Of a stretch of 64,000 bases of DNA, positions 35,804 to 44,431 are shown one piece after another; within the stretch, counting starts at the first letter, position 1; every line of letters starts with the position of its first letter. The DNA is from Enteractinococcus fodinae (lineage in GTDB: Bacteria > Actinomycetota > Actinomycetes > Actinomycetales > Micrococcaceae). The DNA lies in NCBI RefSeq assembly GCF_031458395.1, contig NZ_JAVDYJ010000001.1:310001-374000 (forward strand). The letters are read 5' to 3'. The translations under genes were made by a program, and so were the position numbers. Below the pieces are notes generated by a model. It did no database searches, was not told the origin of the DNA, and saw only the letters and a program-made list of their open reading frames with translations.

Positions 35804-36957
35804 AAAAAGTCGTACTGATCCTAACCAGTGAAAATTCTGCTTTGACGTTCTACCGAAATTACCTGCGCTTCCTGCGCAAGCGCGGCTGGGACGTGACGGT
35901 CGTGGCCAACTCCAGCGGGGCGTTAGAAGAGTGGGCGGCCACCGAAGGTGCCATGGGCTACCACATCCCGTATGAACGCAACCCTTCGATGCTCAAAGAC
36001 CTCCAGACACTCTTTGCGACCGCCCGCCTGCTTCGGAAAATTCGTCCCGACGCGGTCGTGTCGGCGACCCCCAAAGGCGGGCTACTGGGCACCTTGGCGG
36101 GCAAGCTCGCCGGAGTACCGGTCCGTATCTACCAGCTGTGGGGCCTGCGATTAGAAACTGAAACAGGCTTGAAACGCAAAGTACTTGAAGCTTCCGAACG
36201 CACCGCGATCTCAGCAGCAACCCAGACAGTTGCCAATAGCTTCAGTCTGGCACGGGCAGCAGAAGCGCTCGGACTGGCCGCCCCCAACTCCATCGAAGTC
36301 CTGGGAGCCGGCAGCTCCCACGGCGTGGACCTCGAACGGTTCTCGCGTGCTGCTACCGGTCCGGTGGATGATCACACCGCAGCTTTTCTAGCGCAGGACA
36401 GCGATCTGAAAATCGTATTTATCGGTCGCCTCACCCCCGACAAAGGGATCTCCACGCTGCTGCAAGCAGTCAAAGCAGTGCGCGCTCGCGGTCTGAACAT
36501 CCGCCTACTCCTCATCGGTTCGGTTGAGGATCAGCGACTCGCCCACGAAGTTGCGGAAGCCGAACACATCCACCGACTCGACGACGTGGACGACGTACGC
36601 CCCTACATCACCTCGGCGGATGTCCTGTGTTTACCCACCCTACGAGAAGGGTTTCCCAATGTGGTGTTAGAAGCGGCAGCGCTCGAAGTTCCTTCCGTCG
36701 TTGCAGACGCTACCGGAGCTATTGATTCCGTCGTGGATGGTGAAACCGGTTGGATCTTTCCAGTCGAAAACGCTGAAGCTCTGGCCCAAATCATCACGGA
36801 GATCACTCACGATCCAGAACACATCCGACAGCGGGGGCGCCAAGCCCGCGCCAGAGTTGAACACGAGTTCGAACAAGTCTTCATGTTTGGACTACAAGAA
36901 GAAAATATCGCACAGCAGCTCCATTTGGTTGTGCCCACACAGCATGCGGAAACCTAA
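35800..36957 (+). CDS. glycosyltransferase family 4 (PglA-like)
   Basis: Retaining glycosyltransferase of 385 residues starting at ATG 35800 (AAGAGGT upstream, overlapping the Wzy stop). The GT-B fold is marked by the N-terminal VVLILTSENSALTFYRNYL, the linker GRLTPDKGI near 210, and the C-terminal EGFPNVVLE segment with the EX7E-type glutamates. PglA of Campylobacter, which adds GalNAc to undecaprenyl-linked bacillosamine, is a GT4 of this type. It is the only glycosyltransferase besides the initiating transferase in the operon, so the repeat may be as small as a disaccharide unless other enzymes lie elsewhere. Confidence 0.85.
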   Translation: MKKVVLILTSENSALTFYRNYLRFLRKRGWDVTVVANSSGALEEWAATEGAMGYHIPYERNPSMLKDLQTLFATARLLRKIRPDAVVSATPKGGLLGTLAGKLAGVPVRIYQLWGLRLETETGLKRKVLEASERTAISAATQTVANSFSLARAAEALGLAAPNSIEVLGAGSSHGVDLERFSRAATGPVDDHTAAFLAQDSDLKIVFIGRLTPDKGISTLLQAVKAVRARGLNIRLLLIGSVEDQRLAHEVAEAEHIHRLDDVDDVRPYITSADVLCLPTLREGFPNVVLEAAALEVPSVVADATGAIDSVVDGETGWIFPVENAEALAQIITEITHDPEHIRQRGRQARARVEHEFEQVFMFGLQEENIAQQLHLVVPTQHAET

Positions 36958-38241
36958 GTGACACAGCAAAAAGCAATCGGCCCGCACACGGGAACACCAC
37001 GCACCGAGCCAGCAAAAACGCGATCATCCGATCGCTACATCTTTGCCGCTGGCTCGCTCACGTGGGCATTGGCCCAGTGGTTCTTGGTGTGGCTGTTTGC
37101 TCAAGTAGGCGGTGGAGCCGCTGCAGTTGGGCAGTACTCCCTAACGCTCGCTGTGGTCACCCCGGTATTCATTATTGGTCAGTTCGGGCTGCGCACAGTG
37201 TATCTGAGCCTACAAACGAGCTTCACGTGGGTGTCCTATCTGATCCTGCGGCTCATTGGCATTGGCATCTCCATTGTGATCGTGGGCGCCTACTACCAGC
37301 TCAACCCCGAGCTCAATGTGCGTCTGCTGGCTGCGGTCGTCTTCGTACGCTGTTTCGATGTCTACTTAGACATTCTCTACGCCCGCTTTCAACGCGAGAA
37401 CCGACTGCTCCTTATCGGCCTCCATAGCCTTGTGCATAATTTTGGCACCATGACCATCGCCTTTGTCGCGATCTGGCTGACCGAATCCATCCCGCTAACC
37501 ATCTTATGCGTGGGCTTCGGTGCGATGATGGTCGCGGTATCAGCCCAGCGATATGTGGTAAAAACGCCCCCCGAACCCGGCACTATCAAGGGCGGGTATC
37601 GCCGTATTTTGCGTGCTGGGACGCCCACCACCGTTTCAGAAACCCTAGCGGCACTGTCGACGTACCTGCCCATCCTGTTTCTGTCGGTGATAGCTGACGA
37701 TGCCACCACAGGGGTCTTCGCGACTGCAGCCTATCTCCTGACGGCCGTAAACCTTTCGGGTTCGACTCTCAAAGATATTCTCATCACCTCATTCCGCTGG
37801 ACCTTTGAAGCATCTGGGTCCTGCGCGTTGCTCAAACGAGCCCATAAAATCGCCGGGATCATCATGCTCACGGTCGGCGCGACGATCCCGATCGTTATTC
37901 TTGCCGGCTCCCCAGTGCTGCAATTCATTTACGGCGAGGAATTCTCGCTGACCTACTGGGAGCTGACGATACTTTCTATCGCGATGCTTCCGATCGCCTC
38001 CTCATACATCTATGAGGGCACACTCAACGTCCTGAACGCATACTCGGGTCAGGCCTGGATTTGGTTCCTGGCGTGCTCATGCGGTGTCGGTGTCGGCTTG
38101 TTGGTCATCAATACACCCGGTATTCCTCCCATCATCGGGGCTCTGGCCGTAGCGGTTACGACCGGGTGGGGTAGGTTCATCGGCGCTTTTGCTCTAGCTT
38201 TCAGAGCGCAGCGCCGCACTCACACAAACAAGAGGCCCTAG
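36958..38241 (+). CDS. polysaccharide flippase (Wzx-like)
   Basis: Membrane protein of 427 residues with about twelve hydrophobic segments and no other domain. The pattern of polar residues in the first helices (SLTWALAQWFLVWLFAQVGG) and its position between GT4 and galE fit the MATE/MOP-type Wzx family, which moves lipid-linked repeat units across the membrane. GTG start directly after the GT4 stop. Function from context and topology; sequence marks for the family are weak. Confidence 0.78.
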   Translation: MTQQKAIGPHTGTPRTEPAKTRSSDRYIFAAGSLTWALAQWFLVWLFAQVGGGAAAVGQYSLTLAVVTPVFIIGQFGLRTVYLSLQTSFTWVSYLILRLIGIGISIVIVGAYYQLNPELNVRLLAAVVFVRCFDVYLDILYARFQRENRLLLIGLHSLVHNFGTMTIAFVAIWLTESIPLTILCVGFGAMMVAVSAQRYVVKTPPEPGTIKGGYRRILRAGTPTTVSETLAALSTYLPILFLSVIADDATTGVFATAAYLLTAVNLSGSTLKDILITSFRWTFEASGSCALLKRAHKIAGIIMLTVGATIPIVILAGSPVLQFIYGEEFSLTYWELTILSIAMLPIASSYIYEGTLNVLNAYSGQAWIWFLACSCGVGVGLLVINTPGIPPIIGALAVAVTTGWGRFIGAFALAFRAQRRTHTNKRP

Positions 38242-38250
38242 GAGGCTGGT

Positions 38251-39330
38251 ATGCGTGTACTTCTCACCGGCGGAGCCGGATACATCGGTAGCCACACCGC
38301 GTTAGTGCTGCTGGAACAGGGCCATGAGGTCGTGGTGGTCGACAATCTGTCAAACGGTAACCGAGTGGCACTCGACCGAGTCGAAGAGCTCACCGGGAAA
38401 ACCATCACCTTCGTGCAGGCGGATTTGACCCATGCTGGTGCGACCCGGATGGCCCTTGCCGGCATCGATTTTGAGGCTGTGGTGCATTTTGCCGGCCTCA
38501 AAGCTGTGGGAGAGTCGGTGGATCAGCCCGTGCGCTACTATCGGACCAATCTTGCATCGACGCTGACCCTGTTGGATCTCTTAGAAGAACGCGGGATCAC
38601 CAGGCTGGTGTTTAGCTCCTCAGCAACCGTCTACGGTGAGCCCCAAACTCCGTTGATTGCGGAAACCCATCGGACAGGAGTGGGGCTGACCAACCCCTAC
38701 GGGTGGTCAAAATATATGAATGAACAAATCATTCGCGATGCTGCAGCAACACGCCCCGATATGTCGGCGGTGCTGCTGCGCTACTTCAATCCGGTAGGTG
38801 CTCACCCCTCGGGACGCATTGGTGAAGACCCGGCCGGTATTCCCAATAATTTACTTCCGTTCATCGCCCAGGTCGCGGTGGGCAGACGACAGCAGTTGGC
38901 GGTTTTTGGTAATGATTACGACACCGTCGACGGGACCGGCGTGCGCGACTACATCCACGTCATGGACCTTGCCGAGGGGCATGTCGCGGCATTGAACCAC
39001 GCGACCTGCGGCGTGCAAACCTATAATTTGGGTTCTGGGGTCGGAACCAGCGTATTGGAAGCGGTGCGTGCTTTCGAAGAGGTATCCGGTCGGCCCGTGC
39101 CATACCAGATTAGTGCACGCCGAAATGGCGACCTGGCGACAGTCGTGGCGGATCCGCAGTTAGCCAAGGCGAAGTTAGACTGGCAAACTACTCGTACTTT
39201 CACGGAGGCTTGTCGCGACGCGTGGAACTGGCAATCTCAAAACCCCACCGGATACGAGCAGACGATCAAGGTCGTGATAGGTACTCCCGGACTTCAACGG
39301 ACCGCTGATCTGACGAGTAAACCGCGATAA
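38251..39330 (+). CDS. galE: UDP-glucose 4-epimerase
   Basis: Short-chain-dehydrogenase-fold epimerase of 359 residues. The N-terminal GGAGYIGSHT binds NAD, SSSATVYGE carries the catalytic Ser/Thr, and YGWSK holds the catalytic Tyr and Lys. FAGLKAVGESV and NLGSGVGTSVLE are both typical of GalE. It interconverts UDP-Glc and UDP-Gal, and in some species the N-acetylated forms, for the polymer. Last gene of the tightly packed operon; CTAGGAGGCTGGT precedes the ATG. The C-terminus is about 20 residues longer than E. coli GalE. Confidence 0.92.
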   Translation: MRVLLTGGAGYIGSHTALVLLEQGHEVVVVDNLSNGNRVALDRVEELTGKTITFVQADLTHAGATRMALAGIDFEAVVHFAGLKAVGESVDQPVRYYRTNLASTLTLLDLLEERGITRLVFSSSATVYGEPQTPLIAETHRTGVGLTNPYGWSKYMNEQIIRDAAATRPDMSAVLLRYFNPVGAHPSGRIGEDPAGIPNNLLPFIAQVAVGRRQQLAVFGNDYDTVDGTGVRDYIHVMDLAEGHVAALNHATCGVQTYNLGSGVGTSVLEAVRAFEEVSGRPVPYQISARRNGDLATVVADPQLAKAKLDWQTTRTFTEACRDAWNWQSQNPTGYEQTIKVVIGTPGLQRTADLTSKPR

Positions 39331-39372
39331 CTGGGCCCTGAGACCACGGGCAGGGAGCTCGAGGCTAGCCGA

Positions 39373-39999
39373 GTGCTCACGCAACAAAGCAGAAAGATGA
39401 TGCGCAAACTTAAAATCTTCAGCACCGCAGTCATCATCCTTGTCCTGGGATGGTTTCTTTTCGCTAGTGTCAGCATTTATGACCCGCGCCAAGGTGACAT
39501 TGAGGCTCATGCCGATGCGGTCGTGAGCCTCTCTCCGCCGCCCTATCGGTTGCCGCTAGCCGAAGAGTTGTATCACACAGGACATGCAGACAACTTGGCG
39601 ATCTCCTATGTGCCCGTCGATCCGCGCCACTATAACGCGGAGTGGGTCGCGGCGTGGCAGCCTGCCGAGTCCTATTGCGAAGACCCTGCTGACGAGCGTC
39701 ACGAAGCGGTGTGGTGCCTTACTCCAGAGGAGATCTCTACCCGGGGAGAAGCCTTAGCGCTTCGTGAGCTTGCCCAGACCCAAGCGTGGGAATCGGTGAC
39801 GATCGTGACAAGTCGATCCCACGTTTTTCGAACGCGGTTCATCTTTGAACGATGTGCGGCGGACACGGTCGACGTCAACGTTGTGTTCCCAGAGCCTGAC
39901 GTGTCTGTTGAAAGGTCCGAAGAAAACTGGGCCTGGCATATCGTGTATGAAAACGCTGCATTCTTCAAAGCCCTGTATGCGACTTTCGTAGCGTGTTAG
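39373..39999 (+). CDS. YdcF/SanA-like (DUF218) membrane-anchored protein
   Basis: Protein of 208 residues with one N-terminal membrane helix (about 14-32) and an outer domain. The outer part recalls YdcF/SanA: an ADAVVSLSPPPYRLPLAEELYHTG start, a STRGEALALRELAQ helix and an SRSHVFRTRFIFERC segment. The family Glu and Arg-His residues are kept, while the first Gly-rich loop is not typical. SanA/YdcF proteins act in envelope barrier function by an unknown mechanism. It lies 42 bases after galE and may be in the same operon. GTG start is probable; an ATG at 39397 is also possible. Confidence 0.6.
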   Translation: MLTQQSRKMMRKLKIFSTAVIILVLGWFLFASVSIYDPRQGDIEAHADAVVSLSPPPYRLPLAEELYHTGHADNLAISYVPVDPRHYNAEWVAAWQPAESYCEDPADERHEAVWCLTPEEISTRGEALALRELAQTQAWESVTIVTSRSHVFRTRFIFERCAADTVDVNVVFPEPDVSVERSEENWAWHIVYENAAFFKALYATFVAC

Positions 40000-40010
40000 C
40001 CGGCCGGTGC

Positions 40011-40049
40011 CGGCAAGTCGAAGCCATACAGATGTGGCTCAACTTGCCG
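40011..40049. terminator. hairpin between convergent genes
   Basis: CGGCAAGT (40011-40018) pairs with ACTTGCCG (40042-40049), with an inner AGCCA/TGGCT pairing. It lies between the YdcF-like gene and the convergent ATP-grasp gene. There is no T run, so efficiency is doubtful. Confidence 0.45.
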
Positions 40050-40073
40050 ACGAAACCAGGCACTCGTTTGCGC

Positions 40074-41114
40074 TTAGCCTTTACTAATGACAGTAAATTC
40101 CTCGCGACGTGCTGTGGTGACATTGTGTTCGTAGTCGAGCAGCTCGGGCAGATGCGCTAGCCCAGCTGCGGCCCGGACAAGGGCTGACGGCATATCTGCC
40201 CCGGCTCGATGCGAGAATGGATACCCGCCGCCCATTCGTGGGTTGACATCAATGACCATCGGCTCGCCGACGGCATTGTCACGGAAGTCAACATCAATGC
40301 TGCCGGTAGGACACAACAACTGCCCGAGTTTAATGATCGAGGCGCGGAACGGTGCGGGATCTACGGACGTGGCCAGGTCGGTATCTCCGCCTCGCATCTG
40401 CTCTTTACGCCGAGCGACCAACCCCAAGAACTCCGAGCGCCCGTCGACCGAAAATACTCCGTCAACCCCATATTCAGCACCGGGGAGGAAATCCTGAATG
40501 ATCACGGATTCGATATGGTGAGCGGGTTTGCCGTCCGGGCCCAGCGCGCTTTGAGCTGATTCATCCACTGCTTCCGCCAGCTCGTCAGCGGTGACAATGT
40601 GCACTCCGGTCGAACCTGCGCCGTAGCGGTGTTTGACCACGAATTTGCTGTCTGCACTGGAGTTCTCCAGAGCCAAGGCCACGTCTGAACCTAAGTAGGT
40701 TGACGGCGTCGGGATGCCGTACTCGTTGAGCTTTTCAGCGGTGTAGTGCTTGTCTAATACGATCTCGTGGGCTGCTTTGTTCAGGACAGCGACCGCGCAA
40801 CCAAGCTCGCGTAGCTCATCGGCCACTCCTTGGGAGAGTGCATGAGCCTCATAGTCATTCATACACAAAAATAGATCCGGGCGCTCCTTGGTGAACCAAT
40901 CTCGGATCATCGTCAGGTATTCAGGGCTGTTGTACGCAGGGGTCTGGTAGGCGCGGTCCGCCAGGCCCACGGTCGGGCTCGTGGCACGATAATCCAAAGC
41001 GATAACCTCGCCGGGGATCTCTTGGGTGCGCAGCGCGTCCTTGAACCATTGAATATAGTGTGCTCGACGTCCGGCCGAAGCAATCACGATCTTAAGATGC
41101 TGATTATTTGCCAC
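40074..41114 (-). CDS. ATP-grasp ligase, CarB/PylC-like (paralogue 2)
   Basis: ATP-grasp protein of 346 residues, GTG start with AAAGGAG nine bases upstream. It matches paralogue 1 (30054-31133) over the whole length: IASAGRRAHYIQWF start, VVKHRYGAGSTGVH nucleotide loop, and DVNPRMGGGYPFSH at the end. Expected chemistry is ATP-driven amide bond formation between a carboxylate and an amine. It is divergent from a paralogue of the operon decarboxylase, which reproduces the same two-gene module outside the operon. The shared gap at 41115-41482 probably holds the promoters of both, so this copy is controlled separately from the operon. Confidence 0.82.
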   Translation of the reverse strand: MANNQHLKIVIASAGRRAHYIQWFKDALRTQEIPGEVIALDYRATSPTVGLADRAYQTPAYNSPEYLTMIRDWFTKERPDLFLCMNDYEAHALSQGVADELRELGCAVAVLNKAAHEIVLDKHYTAEKLNEYGIPTPSTYLGSDVALALENSSADSKFVVKHRYGAGSTGVHIVTADELAEAVDESAQSALGPDGKPAHHIESVIIQDFLPGAEYGVDGVFSVDGRSEFLGLVARRKEQMRGGDTDLATSVDPAPFRASIIKLGQLLCPTGSIDVDFRDNAVGEPMVIDVNPRMGGGYPFSHRAGADMPSALVRAAAGLAHLPELLDYEHNVTTARREEFTVISKG

Positions 41115-41482
41115 CCTGGGTCTCCTTTGAGGCTCTTCAATTGATGTGGTGAGGTGTGCGCAGTTCGGGACGCTTCCGCGACGTCAGCGAGCCGCTGTAC
41201 GTGGCATACATCACACTGTATTGCCGGAGGTGTCGATCAGGCCAGGCCTAATGCGAAAATTTTTCATCATAGGAGCGTGGACGGGCAGACCCGTTGCGCG
41301 CTATCGCTAGACCGCATTACTACCGCATTAAAGTAGTGACATATGTCACGACACTGTCATAGTATAGACGTAGCCGCGTCCGCGGTGAACCCCCGGGCCG
41401 ATCAAAGTTCTCTTCTGAGCGGCAGCCCGGGTTCTCGCCAACAGATGTTGGCCACACTCCACATGCACAGGTAGGAAAGTTC
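41115..41482. promoter_or_regulatory. divergent promoter region with operator-like palindrome
   Basis: The perfect 14-bp palindrome GTGACATATGTCAC (41336-41349) overlaps a -35 TGACAT (41337-41342). A -10 TAGTAT (41360-41365) lies 17 bases further, so transcription of the decarboxylase would begin near 41373. The leader of about 110 nt contains CCCGGGC/GCCCGGG arms (around 41393-41432) and the hairpin GCCAAC-AGAT-GTTGGC (41437-41452) before the ribosome site GTAGGAAAG. The part from 41115 to 41335 shows nothing recognised beyond the start region of the ligase gene. Confidence 0.55.
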
Positions 41483-42775
41483 ATGGCTCACTCACTCACC
41501 CCTGAGAATCTTCAGCCGCCCACTCCGGCTTTTGTCATTGATGTCCCACTCCTGGAAAAGTTCACTGCTCGCTTCATGCAGGCGATGAAGACCTACTGGC
41601 CAAATTCGATCCTTGGTTACTCATTCAAAACCAACTCCCTACCCTGGTTGGTGGCGTTTATGCGGGATCGTGGTGCTTGGGCCGAGGTCGTCTCAGACGC
41701 CGAATACGAGCTCGCGTTGGCGCTGGGCTATACCCCTGATCGGGTGGTGTTGAATGGTCCGTATAAAACCCGTGATCGGCTTCGAGCAGCGCTGCTTGGC
41801 GGATCGATCATCAATCTCGATGCGAAGCGTGATGTCGAATGGACTATCGAGCTTGCACGCGAGATGCCAGACCGCGAATTCGGTGTGGGGCTGCGTATCA
41901 ACTGGGACCTTGAGACCCGGTGCCCCGGAGAAAGCACTTTCGGTGAGCAGAAGAGTCGTTTTGGGTTTAGTCCAGAAAACGGCGAACTGGATCAAGCGAT
42001 CTCGGCGCTTCAAACCGCGGGCGTGCGGATTGCTGGCCTGCATGTCCACCGAAACTCCCGCACCCAAAGCCTCAATGTGTATCAGGCTGCGGCAACAGTA
42101 GCCGCTGAGATCATTTCGTCGCGCGGGCTGGACTTGGACTGGATCGATATTGGTGGTGGCTTCTTCGGCAGTGAAGATGGCACACCAACATTCGAGGACT
42201 ATATGCGCGTGATCCGAGACGCTCTGGAACCTGTGGTCGACATTGACCGGACGTGTTTGATCACCGAGCCTGGCGGGGCGCTGGTGGCCGTCCCCTTCGA
42301 ATTCCATGCCAGCGTGGTAGATGTCAAGCAAATTGAAGGTCAGACCCTTGTGCTGACCAACGCCAGCCGCACCAACATCGATCCATTGTTCCGCAAGGAC
42401 GGTTCATATGACATCCGGATTGATACAGCAAGTACTGACCTACTGGCTGAACAGGTCTTGACTGGCTTTACCCTCGTCGAAGGCGATCGTCTGATGAAGC
42501 TTACGGATCAGCCCGCGCTGCAATTAGACGACAGAATCGTGTTTCACAAGGTGGGTGCGTACACCTTGTGCTTGCAACCAATGTTTATTGAATATCTGCC
42601 AGCTGTCTACGCGCGGACCGAGCATGAGCTGACCCTCGTGCGGAAAAAGTGGGGCGCGGCCGAATACGTGCAGGGCAGCCAGTGGACAGCAGCCACTGGC
42701 AAAGTCGAAACGGAAGCATCGTTGAAGCGACCGGTCAATGGGCCGCGGCAGGCTATGGCCGAACCCACATCTTAA
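41483..42775 (+). CDS. fold-III PLP decarboxylase-like protein (paralogue 2)
   Basis: Protein of 430 residues, near in sequence to 33234-34514 along its whole length. PLP lysine Lys49 (YSFKTNSLPW), HVHRNS, and the Gly triad 224-226 are kept. Two active-site positions differ from classical ornithine/diaminopimelate decarboxylases: Glu-Pro-Gly-Gly (262-265) instead of EPGR, and Leu331 where paralogue 1 and ornithine decarboxylase have the catalytic Cys (GFTLVEGD against GGYTCMEDD). It may thus act on another substrate or carry out a different reaction. It is divergent from ATP-grasp paralogue 2 and has its own regulated promoter. Confidence 0.8.
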   Translation: MAHSLTPENLQPPTPAFVIDVPLLEKFTARFMQAMKTYWPNSILGYSFKTNSLPWLVAFMRDRGAWAEVVSDAEYELALALGYTPDRVVLNGPYKTRDRLRAALLGGSIINLDAKRDVEWTIELAREMPDREFGVGLRINWDLETRCPGESTFGEQKSRFGFSPENGELDQAISALQTAGVRIAGLHVHRNSRTQSLNVYQAAATVAAEIISSRGLDLDWIDIGGGFFGSEDGTPTFEDYMRVIRDALEPVVDIDRTCLITEPGGALVAVPFEFHASVVDVKQIEGQTLVLTNASRTNIDPLFRKDGSYDIRIDTASTDLLAEQVLTGFTLVEGDRLMKLTDQPALQLDDRIVFHKVGAYTLCLQPMFIEYLPAVYARTEHELTLVRKKWGAAEYVQGSQWTAATGKVETEASLKRPVNGPRQAMAEPTS

Positions 42776-42792
42776 CAATTTGGCTGAGAGGT

Positions 42793-42828
42793 AAGGTCTC
42801 GTCTTCGGTTCGAAGGCGAGACCTTCCT
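42793..42828. terminator. terminator between convergent genes
   Basis: AAGGTCTCG (42793-42801) pairs with CGAGACCTT (42817-42825), with further CTTCG/CGAAG pairing inside, just before a CCTT tail. It serves the decarboxylase and possibly the convergent sugar dehydrogenase. Confidence 0.75.
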
Positions 42829-42834
42829 TCATGT

Positions 42835-43995
42835 CTATGGTGCTTCGAGTCGAAGGAGTAGATCGTCGGTCTGCTCGGGTTCTCCGACGCCGTCAGTGTT
42901 GTTCGTGAGGACCCAAAGCGTGCCATCCGGTGCGGTGGTGGCCTCACGAAGCCGTCCGAATTCATTGACTAAGTAGTCCGTAGAGCTCTCGAGGTCGTCT
43001 AGCGGAATCTCCCAGATCCGTTGGCCGCGCAATGCCACCATGTAGATGGTGTCCTTGTGGATTTCTATGGCGCTGGGGCTGGCCTCGGCGGGTGGCCATT
43101 GCTGGACCGGGTCAATGTATTCGGGCTCGCCACCCATGCCCTCGACTTCTGGCCAACCATAGTTGCCGCCTGCCTCAATAATGTTGAGCTCATCCCAGGC
43201 ATCTTCTCCGAACTCACTGGAATACATCGTGCCATCCTCGGCCCAGTCCAAGCCTTGCGGGTTTCGATGCCCATAGCTATACACCGGGGAGTCGTCGAAG
43301 GGATTGCTATCGGGGATGTCACCCTCGGGTGTAATGCGCAGGATCTTGCCGGCTAACGAGTCGAGATCTTGAGATTGGCTGGGTTCCAAGGCGTCACCAG
43401 TGGTGATATACAACATGTCATCAGGGCCAAAGGCGATGCGCCCGCCGTTGTGATAGCCGGCGGCAGGGATGCCAATGAATAATTCCTGCGGGGAGCTGAG
43501 CTCGTAGGAACCCGGTTCACCGACGAGGTCATAGCGTATGACCCGGTTGTCTGGACCCGTGGTGAGATAGGTATACAGCTGGTTTTCGTGGACTGTGATG
43601 CCCAGCAGACCACCTTCACCACGTAACGAGGCGGCTTGTTCGACCACACCGACCTCACGGATATTTCCCTCGGCATCCAGCTCCAGAATTCGAGCGCTGT
43701 CTCGCTCACTGATCAGCGGCGTTGTGCCAAAAAACGCGATAGACCAGGGCGCTTCAAGGTTTTCAGCCAAGATCTCGACTTCGCCCAGATCCGTTTCTAC
43801 TGTCTCGAGTGCTTCGTGTTCAATATCGGCGGTATCTGGTGAGACGGGCGCTGGGTCGGCTCCCGTGGGCTCCGGTGTGGTTGGGGCTTCAGCTACATTG
43901 GGAGTGGGTTCAGCGCTCTCCGGGTCGGATGCGCATCCGGCAAGGAGCAGAATGGTGACAGTTAGCGCCGTACCCGCGTGGATTTTTCGTCGCAA
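42835..43995 (-). CDS. PQQ-type sugar dehydrogenase (GSDH) lipoprotein
   Basis: Secreted lipoprotein of 386 residues. A short signal peptide ends in the lipobox LLLAGC (Cys21), followed by a Pro/Thr/Glu-rich linker to about 60 and a six-bladed propeller of the glucose/sorbosone dehydrogenase family (LEAPWSIAF near 81, RGEGGLLGI, YHNGGRIAFGPD, YGHRNPQGLDW). Homologues oxidise aldoses with PQQ, though many bacterial members have no proven cofactor. The start is TTG 43995 with GGAGGGACC upstream. Monocistronic, anchored outside the cell. Confidence 0.87.
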   Translation of the reverse strand: MRRKIHAGTALTVTILLLAGCASDPESAEPTPNVAEAPTTPEPTGADPAPVSPDTADIEHEALETVETDLGEVEILAENLEAPWSIAFFGTTPLISERDSARILELDAEGNIREVGVVEQAASLRGEGGLLGITVHENQLYTYLTTGPDNRVIRYDLVGEPGSYELSSPQELFIGIPAAGYHNGGRIAFGPDDMLYITTGDALEPSQSQDLDSLAGKILRITPEGDIPDSNPFDDSPVYSYGHRNPQGLDWAEDGTMYSSEFGEDAWDELNIIEAGGNYGWPEVEGMGGEPEYIDPVQQWPPAEASPSAIEIHKDTIYMVALRGQRIWEIPLDDLESSTDYLVNEFGRLREATTAPDGTLWVLTNNTDGVGEPEQTDDLLLRLEAP

Positions 43996-44431
43996 AGCTG
44001 GTCCCTCCGACTGAGGTTTCTCAGTACGATTGGCGTGAGAAGTGTCATATCAGTATGCCATTTCGACGATTCAGGGACCAGAGCAGACGCCTAAGACTGG
44101 CACGGATTGGTGCGCAGCGTCAGGTCTCGGTTCGATAGCTCAGTCAGTAGGTAGCCATCGGGACTGAGAGTAGCCCCACCTTGCGGATTTCCTTGGCCAA
44201 GAAAGAGGTACATTACTAATACTGAGGTACCGTACTGAGGTCAGATCGACCTCTTGCTGGCTGGAATGTGATCTTCGAAATCTTCAGCGGGCCGGTAGCT
44301 CACGGATCCTATCGTGAGGTTACAGCGGACCTTAGGATAGGGCAATGCGAGACCAACAGAACTCCATACAAAGGCGGTGAACCTGACGTGAGTAGTGGTA
44401 ACGCCCATTGTGCGCCGAAGGTGGTGGTGAG
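43996..44431 (+). promoter_or_regulatory. long structured upstream region of the CNNM gene pair
   Basis: A 436-base gap. A promoter is suggested by TTGGCC (44193-44198) and TAATAC (44217-44222), 18 apart, so the mRNA leader would be about 200 nt. TACTGAGGT occurs twice (44220-44228 and 44233-44241). Stem-loops are CTCAGTC/GACTGAG (44139-44168), GAGGTC-AGATC-GACCTC (44237-44253) and a long one at 44308-44341 with CCTATC/GATAGG outer and TGAGGT/ACCTTA inner pairing. I find no match to the M-box or yybP-ykoY consensus by eye. No ORF or tRNA seen. Confidence 0.45.

Noticed and set aside
44129-44200. tRNA-like stretch (TAGCTCAGTCAGTAGGTAG resembles a D-arm)
   Set aside because: No matching acceptor stem, anticodon arm or T-arm (GGTTCGA stands before, not after, the D-arm-like part). 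Only a CTCAGTC/GACTGAG hairpin is supported.
44281-44431. Possible M-box or manganese riboswitch before the CNNM genes
   Set aside because: A long hairpin is present, but none of the conserved sequence blocks of the M-box or yybP-ykoY classes could be found by eye, so it is listed only as an unclassified structured region.
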